Under the pieces are notes generated by a model. It was not told where the DNA came from and did not search any database. It worked only from the letters and a program-made list of their open reading frames with translations. From Pseudodesulfovibrio sediminis (GTDB lineage Bacteria; Desulfobacterota; Desulfovibrionia; Desulfovibrionales; Desulfovibrionaceae), in NCBI RefSeq assembly GCF_020886695.1, contig NZ_AP024485.1:3291001-3355000 (forward strand): DNA of 64,000 nt, read 5' to 3'. Shown piece after piece: positions 43,801 to 53,970 of the stretch. The position numbers and the translations under genes are program-made. Position 1 is the first letter of the stretch. Each line of letters opens with the position of its first letter.

Positions 43801-44470
43801 TGGGGTCCTTGATAACGAATCCCACGCCGGGGACGGTTTGGATCAGAGGATATGCAAACGGCTTGTCCACTTTTTGCCGTAAGTTGTGCATGTGCACCTT
43901 GAGGCTGTTGCTTTCAGGCAGGACTTCACCCCAGACGGCCCGTTGTATCTCGTCTCGCAGGGCAACATTCGGGCTTGTTTTTGCCATGTATTCAAGCAAG
44001 GCCCACTCCTTGGGAGACAGGGTCAAGATGGTCCCTGCCCGGATGGCCTGATGTTGCTGCATGTCCACCTCAAGGTTGCCGATGACATATTTTCTGGGCT
44101 GGCTGCTTCGGCGTTTGGCCAGGGCCTGGACGCGGAGCAGCAACTCCTTGAGGGCAAACGGTTTGACCAGATAATCGTCCGATCCGGATTCAAATCCTTC
44201 GATTTTATCGTCCAGCGTGTCTCGGGCGGTGATCATCAGCACAGGCACATCCAACCCGTCGCGCCGCAGGTTTGAGCAGAGGCTCAGGCCGTCGAGTTTG
44301 GGCAGCATGAGATCGAGTACGATGACATCGTAGTTGGTTTCCCGTGCAAGCTGAAGACCGTGGACGCCATTGGCGGCATGATCACAGGTGATACCTTCCA
44401 ATTCAAGGTATTCTATGAGTGAGGCGGCAAGATCAATATCATCTTCCACCAGCAATGCGTATATATTCAT
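43790..44470 (-). CDS. OmpR-family response regulator of the efflux operon
   Basis: A 226-residue regulator: receiver (1-115; LVEDD, phospho-acceptor D in VIVLDLMLP, K in LVKPFAL) and a winged-helix DNA-binding domain (about 130-220; LSPKEWALLEYMAKTSPNVALRDEIQRAVWG, VHMHNLRQKVD). It lies 81 bp after the RND pump gene and is coupled to the kinase. The 11-bp-spaced direct repeats upstream of the pump genes are of the kind this family binds. Confidence 0.94.
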   Translation of the reverse strand: MNIYALLVEDDIDLAASLIEYLELEGITCDHAANGVHGLQLARETNYDVIVLDLMLPKLDGLSLCSNLRRDGLDVPVLMITARDTLDDKIEGFESGSDDYLVKPFALKELLLRVQALAKRRSSQPRKYVIGNLEVDMQQHQAIRAGTILTLSPKEWALLEYMAKTSPNVALRDEIQRAVWGEVLPESNSLKVHMHNLRQKVDKPFAYPLIQTVPGVGFVIKDPSEV

Positions 44471-44551
44471 GACGTCTCTCGATACCGCAGGCGTTTTGGC
44501 TCCGGCAGGGCGAATGGTACAGCATACCCCGCCGGAGATGGTTTGACAAAC

Positions 44552-47500
44552 CTATTCAGACACTATCGTCGTTGTTGAGTCGGGCGTGTTCTTGTGTCCC
44601 TTGCCCCGGAATCGTTCGACCAGGGACAGAACCCCGACAAAGAAGATAGGAGCGAAGATGATGCCCAGTACCGAGGCGCTCAGCATACCGCCGATGACAC
44701 CCGTACCAATGGCCCGCTGGCTGGCCGCTCCTGCCCCGGTTGCAACCGCCAGGGGGATGACGCCCAGAATGAAGGCCATGGAGGTCATGATGATCGGACG
44801 GAAGCGCAGTCGGGCGGCCTGGATGGCAGACTCCTTGAGTCCAACTCCCTGGCTGTAGAGATCCTTGGCGAATTCCACGATCAGGATGGCGTTTTTGGCC
44901 GCCAGGCCGATGATGGTGATCAGCCCGACCTTGAAGTATACGTCGTTGCTCATGCCCAGCACGGAGACCATGGCCACGGAGCCAAGGGCGCCGATGGGGA
45001 CGATAAGCATGACGGACAGCGGGATGGACCAGCTCTCGTACAGGGCCACCAGCAGCAGGAAGACAACCAGCAGGGCCAGGGAGAAGAGGACCGGCGCCTG
45101 TGTGCCGGATTGCTTTTCCTGATAGGAAAGCTCGGTCCACTCGTAACCGATGCCCTTGGGCAGGTTTTGCATGATCCGCTCCAATTCGACCATGACTTCA
45201 CCCGAGCTGTAGCCCGGAGCGGGGTTACCCGTGAGCTTGAAGCTGGAGTATCCGTTGTAGCGCACCACCTGGACCGGGCCTGTTTCCCATTTCGCCTTGA
45301 TCACCGAGGTCAGGGGGACCTGGTCGCCTGAGGCGTTGGGAACATAGAGCATGTTCAGGCTCTCCGGGTTGCGGCGATACTTGGAGTCGGCCTGCACCAC
45401 CACGCTCTGCATCCTTCCCCGGTTGGCGAAGTCGTTGATCGTGCTGGAACCGAAGGCGCTGGACAGGACCGTGTTGATGTCGCCAAAGCTGACACCCAGG
45501 GTCTCGGCCTGTTTGCGATCGATCTCCAGACGCAACTGGGGGGCATCGGGCAGTCCGTTCAGGCGGGCATAGGCGAGGACGGGGGAGGCGTTGGCCTGTT
45601 GCAGGACCATGCCCACGGCCTGCCCCAGGACTTCACGGCCCATGCCGGCCTTGTCCTCAATGCGGAGGGCGAACCCGCCGGTGTCTCCCAGTCCGTCAAT
45701 GGGGGGTGGGTTCACGGCAAAGGCGAACCCGTCGTTGATTGATGACAAGAACATGTTGGCCTTGAGGATCAGATCGTCCGCAGACTCTCCTTCACCGCGT
45801 TCGGACCAATCCTTGAACATGGGGAAGGCTGCGGCTGCGTTCTGTCCCTGGCCGGAAAAGCTGAATCCGATGACCGCAAAGGCGTTTTCAATGCCGGTTT
45901 CATTGGCGAGGAATTCCTCCATCTTGTTGGCCTGGGCGAGCGTGCGGGAATACGTGGCGCCCGGAGGGAGCTGCATGCTGATGATCATTCTGCCCTGATC
46001 CTCGGACGGAACAAAGGCGGTCGGGAGGCGCATGTATACATAACCAAGGGCGATCAGGATGATCACATAGATGATCATCATCCGCCCGGTTTTGCCAACC
46101 AGGCGGCTGGTCAGGCCCTGATACCCGGAGCCGAGTATGTCGAACCGACGGTTGAACCAACCGAAGAATCCGGATTTTGCCTCGTGAGAACCCTTGGACA
46201 CGGGCTTGAGCAGGGTGGCGCACAGGGCCGGAGTCATGGTCAGTGCGAGGAATCCGGAGATGAGGATGGAAACGGCCACGGAGACGGCGAATTGGCGATA
46301 GATGATACCCACTGATCCGTCCATGAAGCCCAGCGGGAAGAACACGGCGGACAGAACAAGGGTGATACCAACGACCGCCCCGGATATCTGCTTCATGGCT
46401 TTGCTGGTGGCTTCCTTGGGCGGCAGGCCTTCCGTGGACATGATGCGTTCCACGTTCTCGACCACAACGATGGCGTCATCGACGAGTATGCCGATGGCCA
46501 GGACCATGCCGAACATGGTCATCATGTTGATGGAGAATCCCACCACATACATGACGCCGAACGTGCCGAGCAGGCAGACGGGAACAACGATGGAGGGGAT
46601 CAGGGTGTATCGGAAGTTCTGCAGGAACAGGAACATGACCAGAAAGACCAGGAATATGGCCTCGAACAGGGTGTGGATGACCTTCTCGATGGCCACGTCC
46701 ACGAACTTTGACGTGTCGAGCGGGACTTCCAGCTTGACCCCGTCGGGCAGGGCCCTCTGGATTTCATCAAGTCGGGCCCGGACCCGTTCCACCGTGCTCA
46801 GGGCATTGCCGCCCGGTGCCAGCTGCACGGCGGCAACGGCTGTTTCCCTGCCGTTGAGTCGGGATTGAAAGTTGTAGGATTCAGGGCCGACCTCGATGCG
46901 CGCCACGTCGGAGAGCGTGACAACCGCTCCATCGACATTGGCGTGCAGCACAATCTGGCCGAACTCCTCGGGAGTTTGCAGCATGCCCTGTACGATGAGG
47001 GTGGCCGACAGCTCCTGGTCCGCATTGCCGGGCCTGGAGCCGAAGCTGCCTGCGGGGACCTGGACGTTCTGCTTTGTTATGGCCGCGTTGACATCGGCGA
47101 TGGACAGGTCGTAGCTGAGTAGTTTCTGGGGATCAACCCACACGCGCATGGCGCTTTCCGCCGCAAAGAACTGGACCTTGCCCACGCCCTCGACGCGGCG
47201 GATTTCATTGTTCACGCTTCGGGCCATGAGATCGGCGAGGACTTGGGGGTCCTTGTCTGAGTTGTCATCCGTGTAGACCATGGCATAGGCCATCAGAAAT
47301 CCCGAGCTTGCCTGTTCCACCGTGATTCCCTGATCCAGAACGGCCTGAGGCAGACTCGACTCCGCATTGGAAAGTCTGTTCTGCACATCTACCTGGGCAA
47401 AGTCCGGGTCGGTGCCGGGCTTGAAGGTGACCGTGATAGAGGCTGTGCCGTTGGAATAACTGGTCGATTCGTAATACAACAACCCCTTGGCGCCGTTGAG

Positions 47501-47704
47501 TTCTTCTTCGATCTGACTGACAACCGTATCATTGAGGGTTGAGGCTGACGCACCGGGGTAGACCAGCGAGAGCGTAATCTGCGGCGGGGCTACCTGCGGG
47601 AATTTCTCCATGGGCAGGGACGGGATGGCCAGTATGCCTGCCAGGGAAATGAATATTGCCACGACCCACGCAAAGTTGGGTCTGTTGATAAAGAAATCTG
47701 ACAT
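44552..47704 (-). CDS. RND multidrug efflux pump (AcrB/MexB type)
   Basis: Inner-membrane proton-driven pump (1050 aa, full length). Twelve-helix RND layout with two large periplasmic loops; the N-terminus MSDFFINRPNFAWVVAIFISLAG and the paired aspartates of helix 4 in GILVDDAIVVVENVERIM are diagnostic of the HAE1 group exporting hydrophobic drugs, dyes and detergents. It pairs with the adaptor gene 44 bp upstream. No TolC-type outer-membrane gene lies next to it, so the channel must come from elsewhere. Confidence 0.95.
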   Translation of the reverse strand: MSDFFINRPNFAWVVAIFISLAGILAIPSLPMEKFPQVAPPQITLSLVYPGASASTLNDTVVSQIEEELNGAKGLLYYESTSYSNGTASITVTFKPGTDPDFAQVDVQNRLSNAESSLPQAVLDQGITVEQASSGFLMAYAMVYTDDNSDKDPQVLADLMARSVNNEIRRVEGVGKVQFFAAESAMRVWVDPQKLLSYDLSIADVNAAITKQNVQVPAGSFGSRPGNADQELSATLIVQGMLQTPEEFGQIVLHANVDGAVVTLSDVARIEVGPESYNFQSRLNGRETAVAAVQLAPGGNALSTVERVRARLDEIQRALPDGVKLEVPLDTSKFVDVAIEKVIHTLFEAIFLVFLVMFLFLQNFRYTLIPSIVVPVCLLGTFGVMYVVGFSINMMTMFGMVLAIGILVDDAIVVVENVERIMSTEGLPPKEATSKAMKQISGAVVGITLVLSAVFFPLGFMDGSVGIIYRQFAVSVAVSILISGFLALTMTPALCATLLKPVSKGSHEAKSGFFGWFNRRFDILGSGYQGLTSRLVGKTGRMMIIYVIILIALGYVYMRLPTAFVPSEDQGRMIISMQLPPGATYSRTLAQANKMEEFLANETGIENAFAVIGFSFSGQGQNAAAAFPMFKDWSERGEGESADDLILKANMFLSSINDGFAFAVNPPPIDGLGDTGGFALRIEDKAGMGREVLGQAVGMVLQQANASPVLAYARLNGLPDAPQLRLEIDRKQAETLGVSFGDINTVLSSAFGSSTINDFANRGRMQSVVVQADSKYRRNPESLNMLYVPNASGDQVPLTSVIKAKWETGPVQVVRYNGYSSFKLTGNPAPGYSSGEVMVELERIMQNLPKGIGYEWTELSYQEKQSGTQAPVLFSLALLVVFLLLVALYESWSIPLSVMLIVPIGALGSVAMVSVLGMSNDVYFKVGLITIIGLAAKNAILIVEFAKDLYSQGVGLKESAIQAARLRFRPIIMTSMAFILGVIPLAVATGAGAASQRAIGTGVIGGMLSASVLGIIFAPIFFVGVLSLVERFRGKGHKNTPDSTTTIVSE

Positions 47705-47748
47705 TGGTGAATCCTGTAAATGGATTGTTGCGTTGTGTGGTGTCTACG

Positions 47749-48903
47749 CTATTGGGTGACCGTTGAACCGAGGTCTATCTGGTTGGGGATGACCTTCATT
47801 CCCGGCTTGACCTTGCCCGCGCCGTTGACCACCACCCGGTCTCCCTCTTTGATGCCCTGCAGGATCTGCCACTGGCTGTCGCGCATTGCGCCGGGCTTGA
47901 CCTGTCGGGCCTGGATAGTGTCCTGATCGTCCAGAACATACACGGAGGAGTCACCGGTTACGGACATGGTCACCGCTCTTTGAGGAACATAGAGGGCTTC
48001 TCCATCCGCAGGCATCTTGATCTGAATGCGGACAAACATGCCGGGCAGGAGCATCCCGTCACTGTTGGGGAATTCGCAACGCAGGGAGACCTGACCGGTC
48101 TTTTCATCGACAGAGACATCGGAGAAGAGCAGACGGCCCTTCTGGGTGTAGTTCACGCTTTCCAGATAGACGGAGACCTCAGGTTCCTTGCCGGATTTTT
48201 TGCTGGCGTTCATGGCGGCCCGCATCCGCAGGTATTCGTCCACTGATTCGTTCAGGTCCGCATAGATGGGGTCAAGCTGCTGGATCTTGGCCAGCGCCGT
48301 GGCTTCGTTCTTGCCGACCAGAGCGCCTTCGGTGACATAGGCGGCACCGATTTTGCCGGAGATGGGGGCAGCAACGGTTGCATAGCTCAGGTCAAGGTTG
48401 GCTGTCTTGACTGCGGCTTCGGCGGCCTGTTTTTCGGCCTTGGCGACTTTGTAGTTGGCGGCGGCGGTGTCGTAGTCCTGTTGGCTGATGACCTTGGCCT
48501 TGAGCAGGGGGCGATAGCGGTTCAGGGTCGCTTCGTAGTCCAGCATGCTGGCTTTCGCCTTTGCCAGGTCTGCCATGGCCTGTGCACGGGCGGCCAGGAA
48601 GGAAGCCGGATCAATATGGAAGAGCACCTGCCCCTTCTTGACTTCGCTCCCTTCCTCGAAATTGCGGCTGAGCAGAATACCTGCCACGCGGGCTCTGACT
48701 TCAGCGTTTCTGACCGCGGAGATACGCCCGGGCAATTCCCTTATGGAATTAAACGGGGTGGCCTTGACGGTGATGATATCCACGGCAGGAATACGCGGCT
48801 GTGCCGCATTGCCCTGGGCTTGTTCATCTCCACTGCATCCGGAGAGAAGAAACATGGCGGCTGAGGTCAATACCAATGACAGCCATAGGGTTTTGATACG
48901 CAT
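47749..48903 (-). CDS. RND efflux periplasmic adaptor (AcrA/MexA type) lipoprotein
   Basis: A 384-residue membrane fusion protein. The signal peptide ends in the lipobox LLSGC, so it is lipid-anchored at about Cys23. Barrel-sandwich halves (VRARVAGILLSRNFEEGSEVKKGQVLFHID and YATVAAPISGKIGAAYVTEG) flank a helical hairpin (about 100-165), followed by beta-barrel and membrane-proximal domains. The ATG at 48903 is chosen for the signal peptide. First gene of the pump operon. Confidence 0.93.
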   Translation of the reverse strand: MRIKTLWLSLVLTSAAMFLLSGCSGDEQAQGNAAQPRIPAVDIITVKATPFNSIRELPGRISAVRNAEVRARVAGILLSRNFEEGSEVKKGQVLFHIDPASFLAARAQAMADLAKAKASMLDYEATLNRYRPLLKAKVISQQDYDTAAANYKVAKAEKQAAEAAVKTANLDLSYATVAAPISGKIGAAYVTEGALVGKNEATALAKIQQLDPIYADLNESVDEYLRMRAAMNASKKSGKEPEVSVYLESVNYTQKGRLLFSDVSVDEKTGQVSLRCEFPNSDGMLLPGMFVRIQIKMPADGEALYVPQRAVTMSVTGDSSVYVLDDQDTIQARQVKPGAMRDSQWQILQGIKEGDRVVVNGAGKVKPGMKVIPNQIDLGSTVTQ

Positions 48904-49215
48904 ACTATTATCGTCTCCATTATGTGTTGTAGTGGGGGGGACGGGGGATACGCTGATCTGTTCCGCACCATTCAAGACCGGGTACTAGCAGTAATCAGGG
49001 TTAAGAAGCGGTTAACACGCCGTTACCTTTATGTGTCGAGTGCAAAAAAAGAAACACAGCATGGCTCCTGCTGCAATACGACCGAATCTGTGGCATGCGG
49101 CAGAGTGGTAGAGGCAGATGTCTGTCGATGCCCTGGAATGCTTGCCTATGTGGCAATGATAATGGACCTTTTTGATGTGTAATGAGTGGAATATAGGGCG
49201 GTTACGTCGGAGGGG
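48904..49215. other. Gene-free region between the efflux operon and the LacI-type gene
   Basis: It holds the efflux operon leader and its 11-bp direct-repeat operator (48999-49026). The rest, up to the end of the LacI-type gene, shows no reading frame with a ribosome site and no clear terminator. Confidence 0.55.
48999..49026 (-). promoter_or_regulatory. Direct-repeat operator upstream of the efflux operon
   Basis: Plus-strand GGTTAA (48999), GGTTAA (49010) and CGTTAC (49021) lie at exact 11-bp steps about 100 bp before the adaptor gene. Tandem hexamers with one-turn spacing are the typical binding pattern of OmpR/PhoB-family regulators, and one is encoded in this operon. Confidence 0.65.
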
Positions 49216-50223
49216 CTATTCTGTTGCGGCACGGAGTGCGCCGCAGGATTGGCGGACAACGAGTTTACTGGAGAGGACCACCTGTCTGGTGGGTCGGGTC
49301 GGGTCCTCAATTCGCTTGAAGAGCATTTCGCAGGCGGTTTGACCGATGGCATATGTGGGCTGCTCCACTACGGTGATGGAGGGGCGGGTCATGGCTGTCC
49401 AGAGGGATTCGTCAAACGTGGCAAAGGCGATGGCCTCGGGCACGGGAAGCTCTCTGTCGCGAATGGCGCGGAAGGCTCCGGCTGCCAGCAGACCGCTGCT
49501 GGTGATGACGGCGTCAGGCGGTTCGGCCAACGCGAGGAGACGGGTCATGACCTTGTGGGCGTCCTCTTCCTTGGCAGGGAGATCCACGATCAATTCAGGG
49601 ATGACGGCTGATCCGGCTTCGTGCAATCCCTGCTCAAATCCGGCCCGTCGTTGCCGTCCGGTGGTGCTGTCTTTTCCGAACAATCCTGCGACGCGCTGAT
49701 AGCCTTGACGCGCCACATGCACCGTGAGTTCCCGTGCGGCCAGGACATTGTCAATGAGCACCATGTCCACGGTTGAGCCCCGGACCTGCCGATCAATGAC
49801 GACCATGGGTGTTTCCATGGAGTGTTCGTCCGTGAACTGTTCCGAGAGAGACAAAGTGGGAGCCAGGATGATGCCTGCCGCGTTCTGGGCGTACATCATG
49901 TCCAGGTACATGCGTTCCTTGTCGGTATTCTCATCGGTATTGCACAGAATGACGCTGAAATTGTTTTGCAGGGCCACGTCCTCGACGGCACGACACAGTG
50001 AAGCGAAATACGGGCTTTGGATGTCGGCCACTATCAGACCAATGAAGCTGGAGCGTTTGGACCGCAGGCTTTGCGCAGCCCTGTTGGGGCGGTAATTCAA
50101 TTTTTCTACGGCCTGCAACACTTTTTGCCGCATCTTTTCACTGACATTGTCCTTTCCGCTCAAAACGCGGGAGACGGTGGCAGTGGATACTCCGGTTGCT
50201 CTGGCTATATCTTTCAATTTCAT
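49216..50223 (-). CDS. LacI-family transcriptional regulator (fructose PTS)
   Basis: A 335-residue repressor. N-terminal helix-turn-helix MKLKDIARATGVSTATVSRVLSG with the hinge NYRPNRAAQSLR, then a periplasmic-binding-like effector domain (FIGLIVADIQSPYFASL). The start at 50223 places the HTH at the very N-terminus as usual. It is divergent from the fructose PTS operon, with look-alike operators near both promoters, so it most likely represses PTS genes and itself, with fructose 1-phosphate a plausible inducer (inference). Confidence 0.9.
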   Translation of the reverse strand: MKLKDIARATGVSTATVSRVLSGKDNVSEKMRQKVLQAVEKLNYRPNRAAQSLRSKRSSFIGLIVADIQSPYFASLCRAVEDVALQNNFSVILCNTDENTDKERMYLDMMYAQNAAGIILAPTLSLSEQFTDEHSMETPMVVIDRQVRGSTVDMVLIDNVLAARELTVHVARQGYQRVAGLFGKDSTTGRQRRAGFEQGLHEAGSAVIPELIVDLPAKEEDAHKVMTRLLALAEPPDAVITSSGLLAAGAFRAIRDRELPVPEAIAFATFDESLWTAMTRPSITVVEQPTYAIGQTACEMLFKRIEDPTRPTRQVVLSSKLVVRQSCGALRAATE

Positions 50224-50256
50224 GTTAGCCTCATACAGTGAATATGGTAATTTACA

Positions 50257-50270
50257 TGTAATCGTTTTCA
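50257..50270 (-). promoter_or_regulatory. LacI-type operator near its own gene
   Basis: Plus-strand TGTAATCGTTTTCA, differing at one position from the PTS operator, 34 bp upstream of the repressor start. It suggests autoregulation. Confidence 0.65.
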
Positions 50271-50457
50271 CAACAATTTTCAACTCTTGCTTTCAGGTGC
50301 AGTGTCACAAAAGTGATGTGAGATTTTTGTATGAAAAATAATTTAGTGTAACATGCTGATTGTATTTGTTTTAAATACACACTGTGTTGTCGTTTAAAAA
50401 GGAAGACCCCGCTGAATATATACACAAAAAAGCAGAGTCATTTTATTGAAGTACATA

Positions 50458-50486
50458 TTGACTCAAAAAATGTAATCGTTTACAAG
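50458..50486 (+). promoter_or_regulatory. Fructose PTS promoter with overlapping LacI-type operator
   Basis: TTGACT (50458-50463), 17 bp, TACAAG (50481-50486). The operator TGTAATCGTTTACA (50471-50484) fills the spacer and part of the -10, an ideal place for repression. It is near-palindromic, as sites of this family are. Confidence 0.75.
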
Positions 50487-50521
50487 TGAAGTACCAAGAG
50501 AGCTTCTTGAGGAGGTAGGCC

Positions 50522-52993
50522 ATGGTTCAAATGAGTGAAGGAAACATCGTTTTGGGAGCGCAGGCGTCGGGAAAAGTTGATGCCATAGAGCAGGTGGGAG
50601 ACATTCTTGTCAGCCAGGGATTTATCGAGCCCGGCTATATCGACAGTATGAAGCGGCGTGAAGCCGTGGCCAACACGTTTCTGGGCAATGGCATCGCCAT
50701 TCCACACGGCCTGCCCGAGAACCGGGAGCTGATCCGCAAGACCGGCGTGGCCGTATTGCAGGTGCCGGGCGGCGTGACCTGGAACACCGGGGAAGTGGTC
50801 CATCTCGTTGTGGGTATCGCGGCCAAATCCGATGAGCACATTGAAATCCTGACCAACCTCACCCATGTCCTTGATGATGCCGAGGTCACTGAAATGCTGG
50901 CCGCCACCAAGGATCCGGCCGATATCGTCCGCGCCCTGAGCGGCGGGGCCACCACGGTCAGCCGTCCCGGTCCGCAGTTGGATACCCTTGATTTCGATCA
51001 CGCGGTGGATGTGACCATCATGGGCGATCACGGGCTGCATGCCCGACCGGCCACCTATTTCGTTGATATCGCCAAGACTTTCGATGCGGAAATTTACGCT
51101 GAATACGATGGCCGCTCCGGCAACGGCAAAAGCCTTGCCTCGCTCCTGAAGCTCGGTGTCAGCGGGGGCAAGACCATTCGCCTGCATGCCAGGGGCGCAG
51201 ACGCCAAGGCCGCGCTGGCCGCTCTCAAGGAAGCCGTGGATCACGGGCTAGGCGAACAGGAAGAAGAGAAGGCCGTTCCTCAGGTGGAGCACGGCTGGAC
51301 ACCCGAAGACGTCAAGCGTGTGGTGCCGGGGTGCATGGCCTCTCCAGGGTTGGCCTGTGGCCCGATACGTCAATACACCCATCGGCGTATTGTTGTGGAG
51401 GCCATTGCCAAAGATCCGCAGCACGAGTTGATTGAACTTAAGCAGGCTATCTCCGCAGCCCACAGCAACCTGCATAATCTGTATGTGGAGGTTCGCGCCC
51501 GGACCGGCGAACCCAGTGCAGCCATTTTCAAGGCTCATGAAGCTTTTCTGGAAGACCCTGAACTGCTGGCGGATACCGAGGCGCTTATTCTGGAAGGGAA
51601 GAGCGCCGGGTATGCGTGGCGGCAGATCATTGATGAGCGTGTCAGACATATGGAGCAGCATAAGGATGAAGTGCTGGCGGCCCGCGCCATGGATCTTCGT
51701 GATGTTGGTCGGCGTGTGTTGCGTCATTTGGCGGGCGTTGTTCAGGACGAGCCGTTCATCCCCACCGAACCCGTTATTCTCATCGCCGAGGACCTGACGC
51801 CCTCGGATACGGCGCAGCTTGATCCAGGTCTGATTCTCGGTTTCTGTACTTCAGGTGGCGGGCCAACCTCGCATTCGGCGATCATTGCCCGTTCTCTGGG
51901 TATACCCGCCATCGTTGCCGCCGGTCCCACTGTTCTGGAGATACAGGACGACACACAGGCCATCCTCGACGGCAACACGGGCAATCTCTATCTGGAGCCC
52001 AGCCCCAAGGACGTACAGACCGCTGAAGCCGCAAAGCGACAGCTGGATGCGCTCCGCAACAAGGAGTATCGTTCCCGGTTCGAACCCGCCCTGACTCTTG
52101 ATGGCACTCGTATTGAAGTGGCTGCCAACATCGGCAAGACCAACGAGGCGGAAAAGGCCGTGAACGCCGGTGGTGAAGGCGTGGGGCTGATGCGGACGGA
52201 GTTTCTGTTTCTTGAACGCGAGACGCCGCCTGACGAGGAGGAGCAGTTCCAGAGCTACAAGGCCATGGTCGAAGCGCTCAACGGGCTGCCCATCATCATC
52301 AGGACACTTGATATCGGTGGAGACAAGGCCGTCTCCTATCTGGATCTGCCTGCCGAGGACAATCCGTTCCTCGGTGTGCGCGGCATTCGTCTGTGCCTGA
52401 ATCGGCCCGAGCTGTTCCTGTCCCAACTGCGCGCCATTTACCGGGCCTCGGAATTCGGTCCCATTCGCATCATGTTCCCCATGGTCGCCACCATGAGCGA
52501 GCTGGCCGCGGCCAAGCGGTTGGCGGAAAAGGCCCGCATCGAAGTAGGGGCTTCCCCCGTGGAGATCGGGATCATGGTCGAGGTGCCTTCCGTGGCCGTC
52601 ATGGCCCGGGAGTTTGCCCGCGAGGTGGACTTCTTCTCCGTGGGGACCAACGACCTCACGCAATATGTCATGGCCATGGATCGGGTCCATCCCACTCTGG
52701 CTGCGCACGCGGACAGCCTTCACCCGGCTGTGCTCCGCATGATCGAGCAGGTGGTCAAGGCTGCGGACGAAGCCGGTATCTGGACCGGCGTCTGCGGTGG
52801 TTTGGCCGGGGAACCGCTGGGGGCGGCGATCCTGGTGGGGCTTGGGGTCAAGGAGTTGAGCATGGTTGTGCCCAGCATCGCGGCGATCAAGTCGTACATC
52901 CGCAGCATAAGCATGACTCAGGCCCGTCAACTTGCCCAGAAGGCCCTCAATTGCATTGATAACAATCAGGTCAGGACGCTCACGCTGCCCTAG
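50522..52993 (+). CDS. PTS fusion protein EIIA(Fru)-HPr-Enzyme I
   Basis: An 823-residue cytoplasmic phosphotransfer chain in one polypeptide. EIIA (1-145) has phospho-site His62 in AIPHG; HPr (about 160-250) has His173 in HGLHARPA; Enzyme I (about 265-820) has His451 in GGPTSHSAI, plus the PEP-binding EFLFLERE and GTNDLTQY motifs. It carries phosphate from PEP to the sugar permease FruA encoded two genes later. SD GAGGAGG sits close to the ATG. It makes the fructose system independent of general PTS proteins. Confidence 0.95.
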   Translation: MVQMSEGNIVLGAQASGKVDAIEQVGDILVSQGFIEPGYIDSMKRREAVANTFLGNGIAIPHGLPENRELIRKTGVAVLQVPGGVTWNTGEVVHLVVGIAAKSDEHIEILTNLTHVLDDAEVTEMLAATKDPADIVRALSGGATTVSRPGPQLDTLDFDHAVDVTIMGDHGLHARPATYFVDIAKTFDAEIYAEYDGRSGNGKSLASLLKLGVSGGKTIRLHARGADAKAALAALKEAVDHGLGEQEEEKAVPQVEHGWTPEDVKRVVPGCMASPGLACGPIRQYTHRRIVVEAIAKDPQHELIELKQAISAAHSNLHNLYVEVRARTGEPSAAIFKAHEAFLEDPELLADTEALILEGKSAGYAWRQIIDERVRHMEQHKDEVLAARAMDLRDVGRRVLRHLAGVVQDEPFIPTEPVILIAEDLTPSDTAQLDPGLILGFCTSGGGPTSHSAIIARSLGIPAIVAAGPTVLEIQDDTQAILDGNTGNLYLEPSPKDVQTAEAAKRQLDALRNKEYRSRFEPALTLDGTRIEVAANIGKTNEAEKAVNAGGEGVGLMRTEFLFLERETPPDEEEQFQSYKAMVEALNGLPIIIRTLDIGGDKAVSYLDLPAEDNPFLGVRGIRLCLNRPELFLSQLRAIYRASEFGPIRIMFPMVATMSELAAAKRLAEKARIEVGASPVEIGIMVEVPSVAVMAREFAREVDFFSVGTNDLTQYVMAMDRVHPTLAAHADSLHPAVLRMIEQVVKAADEAGIWTGVCGGLAGEPLGAAILVGLGVKELSMVVPSIAAIKSYIRSISMTQARQLAQKALNCIDNNQVRTLTLP

Positions 52994-53006
52994 ACCGGAG
53001 AAATAC

Positions 53007-53957
53007 ATGACAGAAAAGACTCCTATCGTCACCGTGACCATGAACCCGGCTATCGACCTGACGTGTTCAGTGCCCGGATTTGCCGCAGGGACGGTCAATC
53101 GGGTGAGGGAACACCGCATGGACCCTGCCGGAAAAGGCGTGAACATCGCCTTTCTTCTGCGCATGTTCGATCTCCCCGTGACGGTTACCGGATTTCTCGG
53201 AACTGAAAACAGCGGGATCTTCGAACGCAAATTCGACGCGTTGGGGATCACCGATCGGTTTATCCGTGTGCCGGGCGAGACCCGTACCGGGATCAAGGTC
53301 CTGAACGCTGACAACGGAGAGACCACGGATATCAATTTCCCCGGTTTGTCACCGGATGCACCCCATCTGGAGGCTTTGTTCGAGGAAGTGCGCCAGTTGG
53401 CCGTCAAGGATGCCATCGTGGTTATCGGTGGCAGTCTGCCGCACGGCGTTTCGCCGGAGGTGGTCGGTCGTCTTATTGACATTGTTCGCACACAGGGCGC
53501 CAGGGCCGTGGTCGACACCAGCGGTCCTGCGTTGAAAGCCGCGGTGGAGTCCGTGCCGTCGCTGATCAAACCCAATGACGATGAGCTGGCCGATCTGGTC
53601 GGGCGGCCCATGGAGAATCTTGATGATATCGTTGCCGAGGCCCGGCGACTGCATGGTGAAGGAATAGAGACAGTCGCTGTCTCGCTGGGCGCTCGGGGGG
53701 CACTCTTCCTGGAGGGGAGTGATGCGCTCATGTCCAGTCCGCCCACAATCGACCCAGTTAGTACCGTTGGAGCCGGAGACGCCATGATAGGCGGTCTGGT
53801 CGCCGGGATGGCGCTGGGCATGCCGATGGAAGATCGTGTTCGTCTGGCCACGGCGCTTTCCGCCGCCACTGTCGCCCAGTCCGGACCGAGTCTTGAAAGC
53901 CTGGACATGGCCCGGGCGTTGGAATCACAAGTCGTCATAAACACCATTACTCTGTAA
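53007..53957 (+). CDS. fruK: 1-phosphofructokinase FruK
   Basis: A 316-residue PfkB-family kinase converting fructose 1-phosphate to fructose 1,6-bisphosphate. Motifs: [10 protein letters not shown] at the start, [10 protein letters not shown], and the ATP/anion-hole signature [16 protein letters not shown] with the catalytic aspartate. The start at 53007 has GGAG upstream and lies 13 bp after the EI fusion gene. It is between the two PTS genes, as in other fru operons. Confidence 0.94.
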   Translation: MTEKTPIVTVTMNPAIDLTCSVPGFAAGTVNRVREHRMDPAGKGVNIAFLLRMFDLPVTVTGFLGTENSGIFERKFDALGITDRFIRVPGETRTGIKVLNADNGETTDINFPGLSPDAPHLEALFEEVRQLAVKDAIVVIGGSLPHGVSPEVVGRLIDIVRTQGARAVVDTSGPALKAAVESVPSLIKPNDDELADLVGRPMENLDDIVAEARRLHGEGIETVAVSLGARGALFLEGSDALMSSPPTIDPVSTVGAGDAMIGGLVAGMALGMPMEDRVRLATALSAATVAQSGPSLESLDMARALESQVVINTITL

Positions 53958-53970
53958 GGGGGGTAAAGTT

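Noticed and set aside
51851..53947. A 698-codon minus-strand frame across the PTS fusion and fruK genes
   Set aside because: Antisense to two clearly recognised genes, with low-complexity Ser/Arg-rich translation and no family motif.
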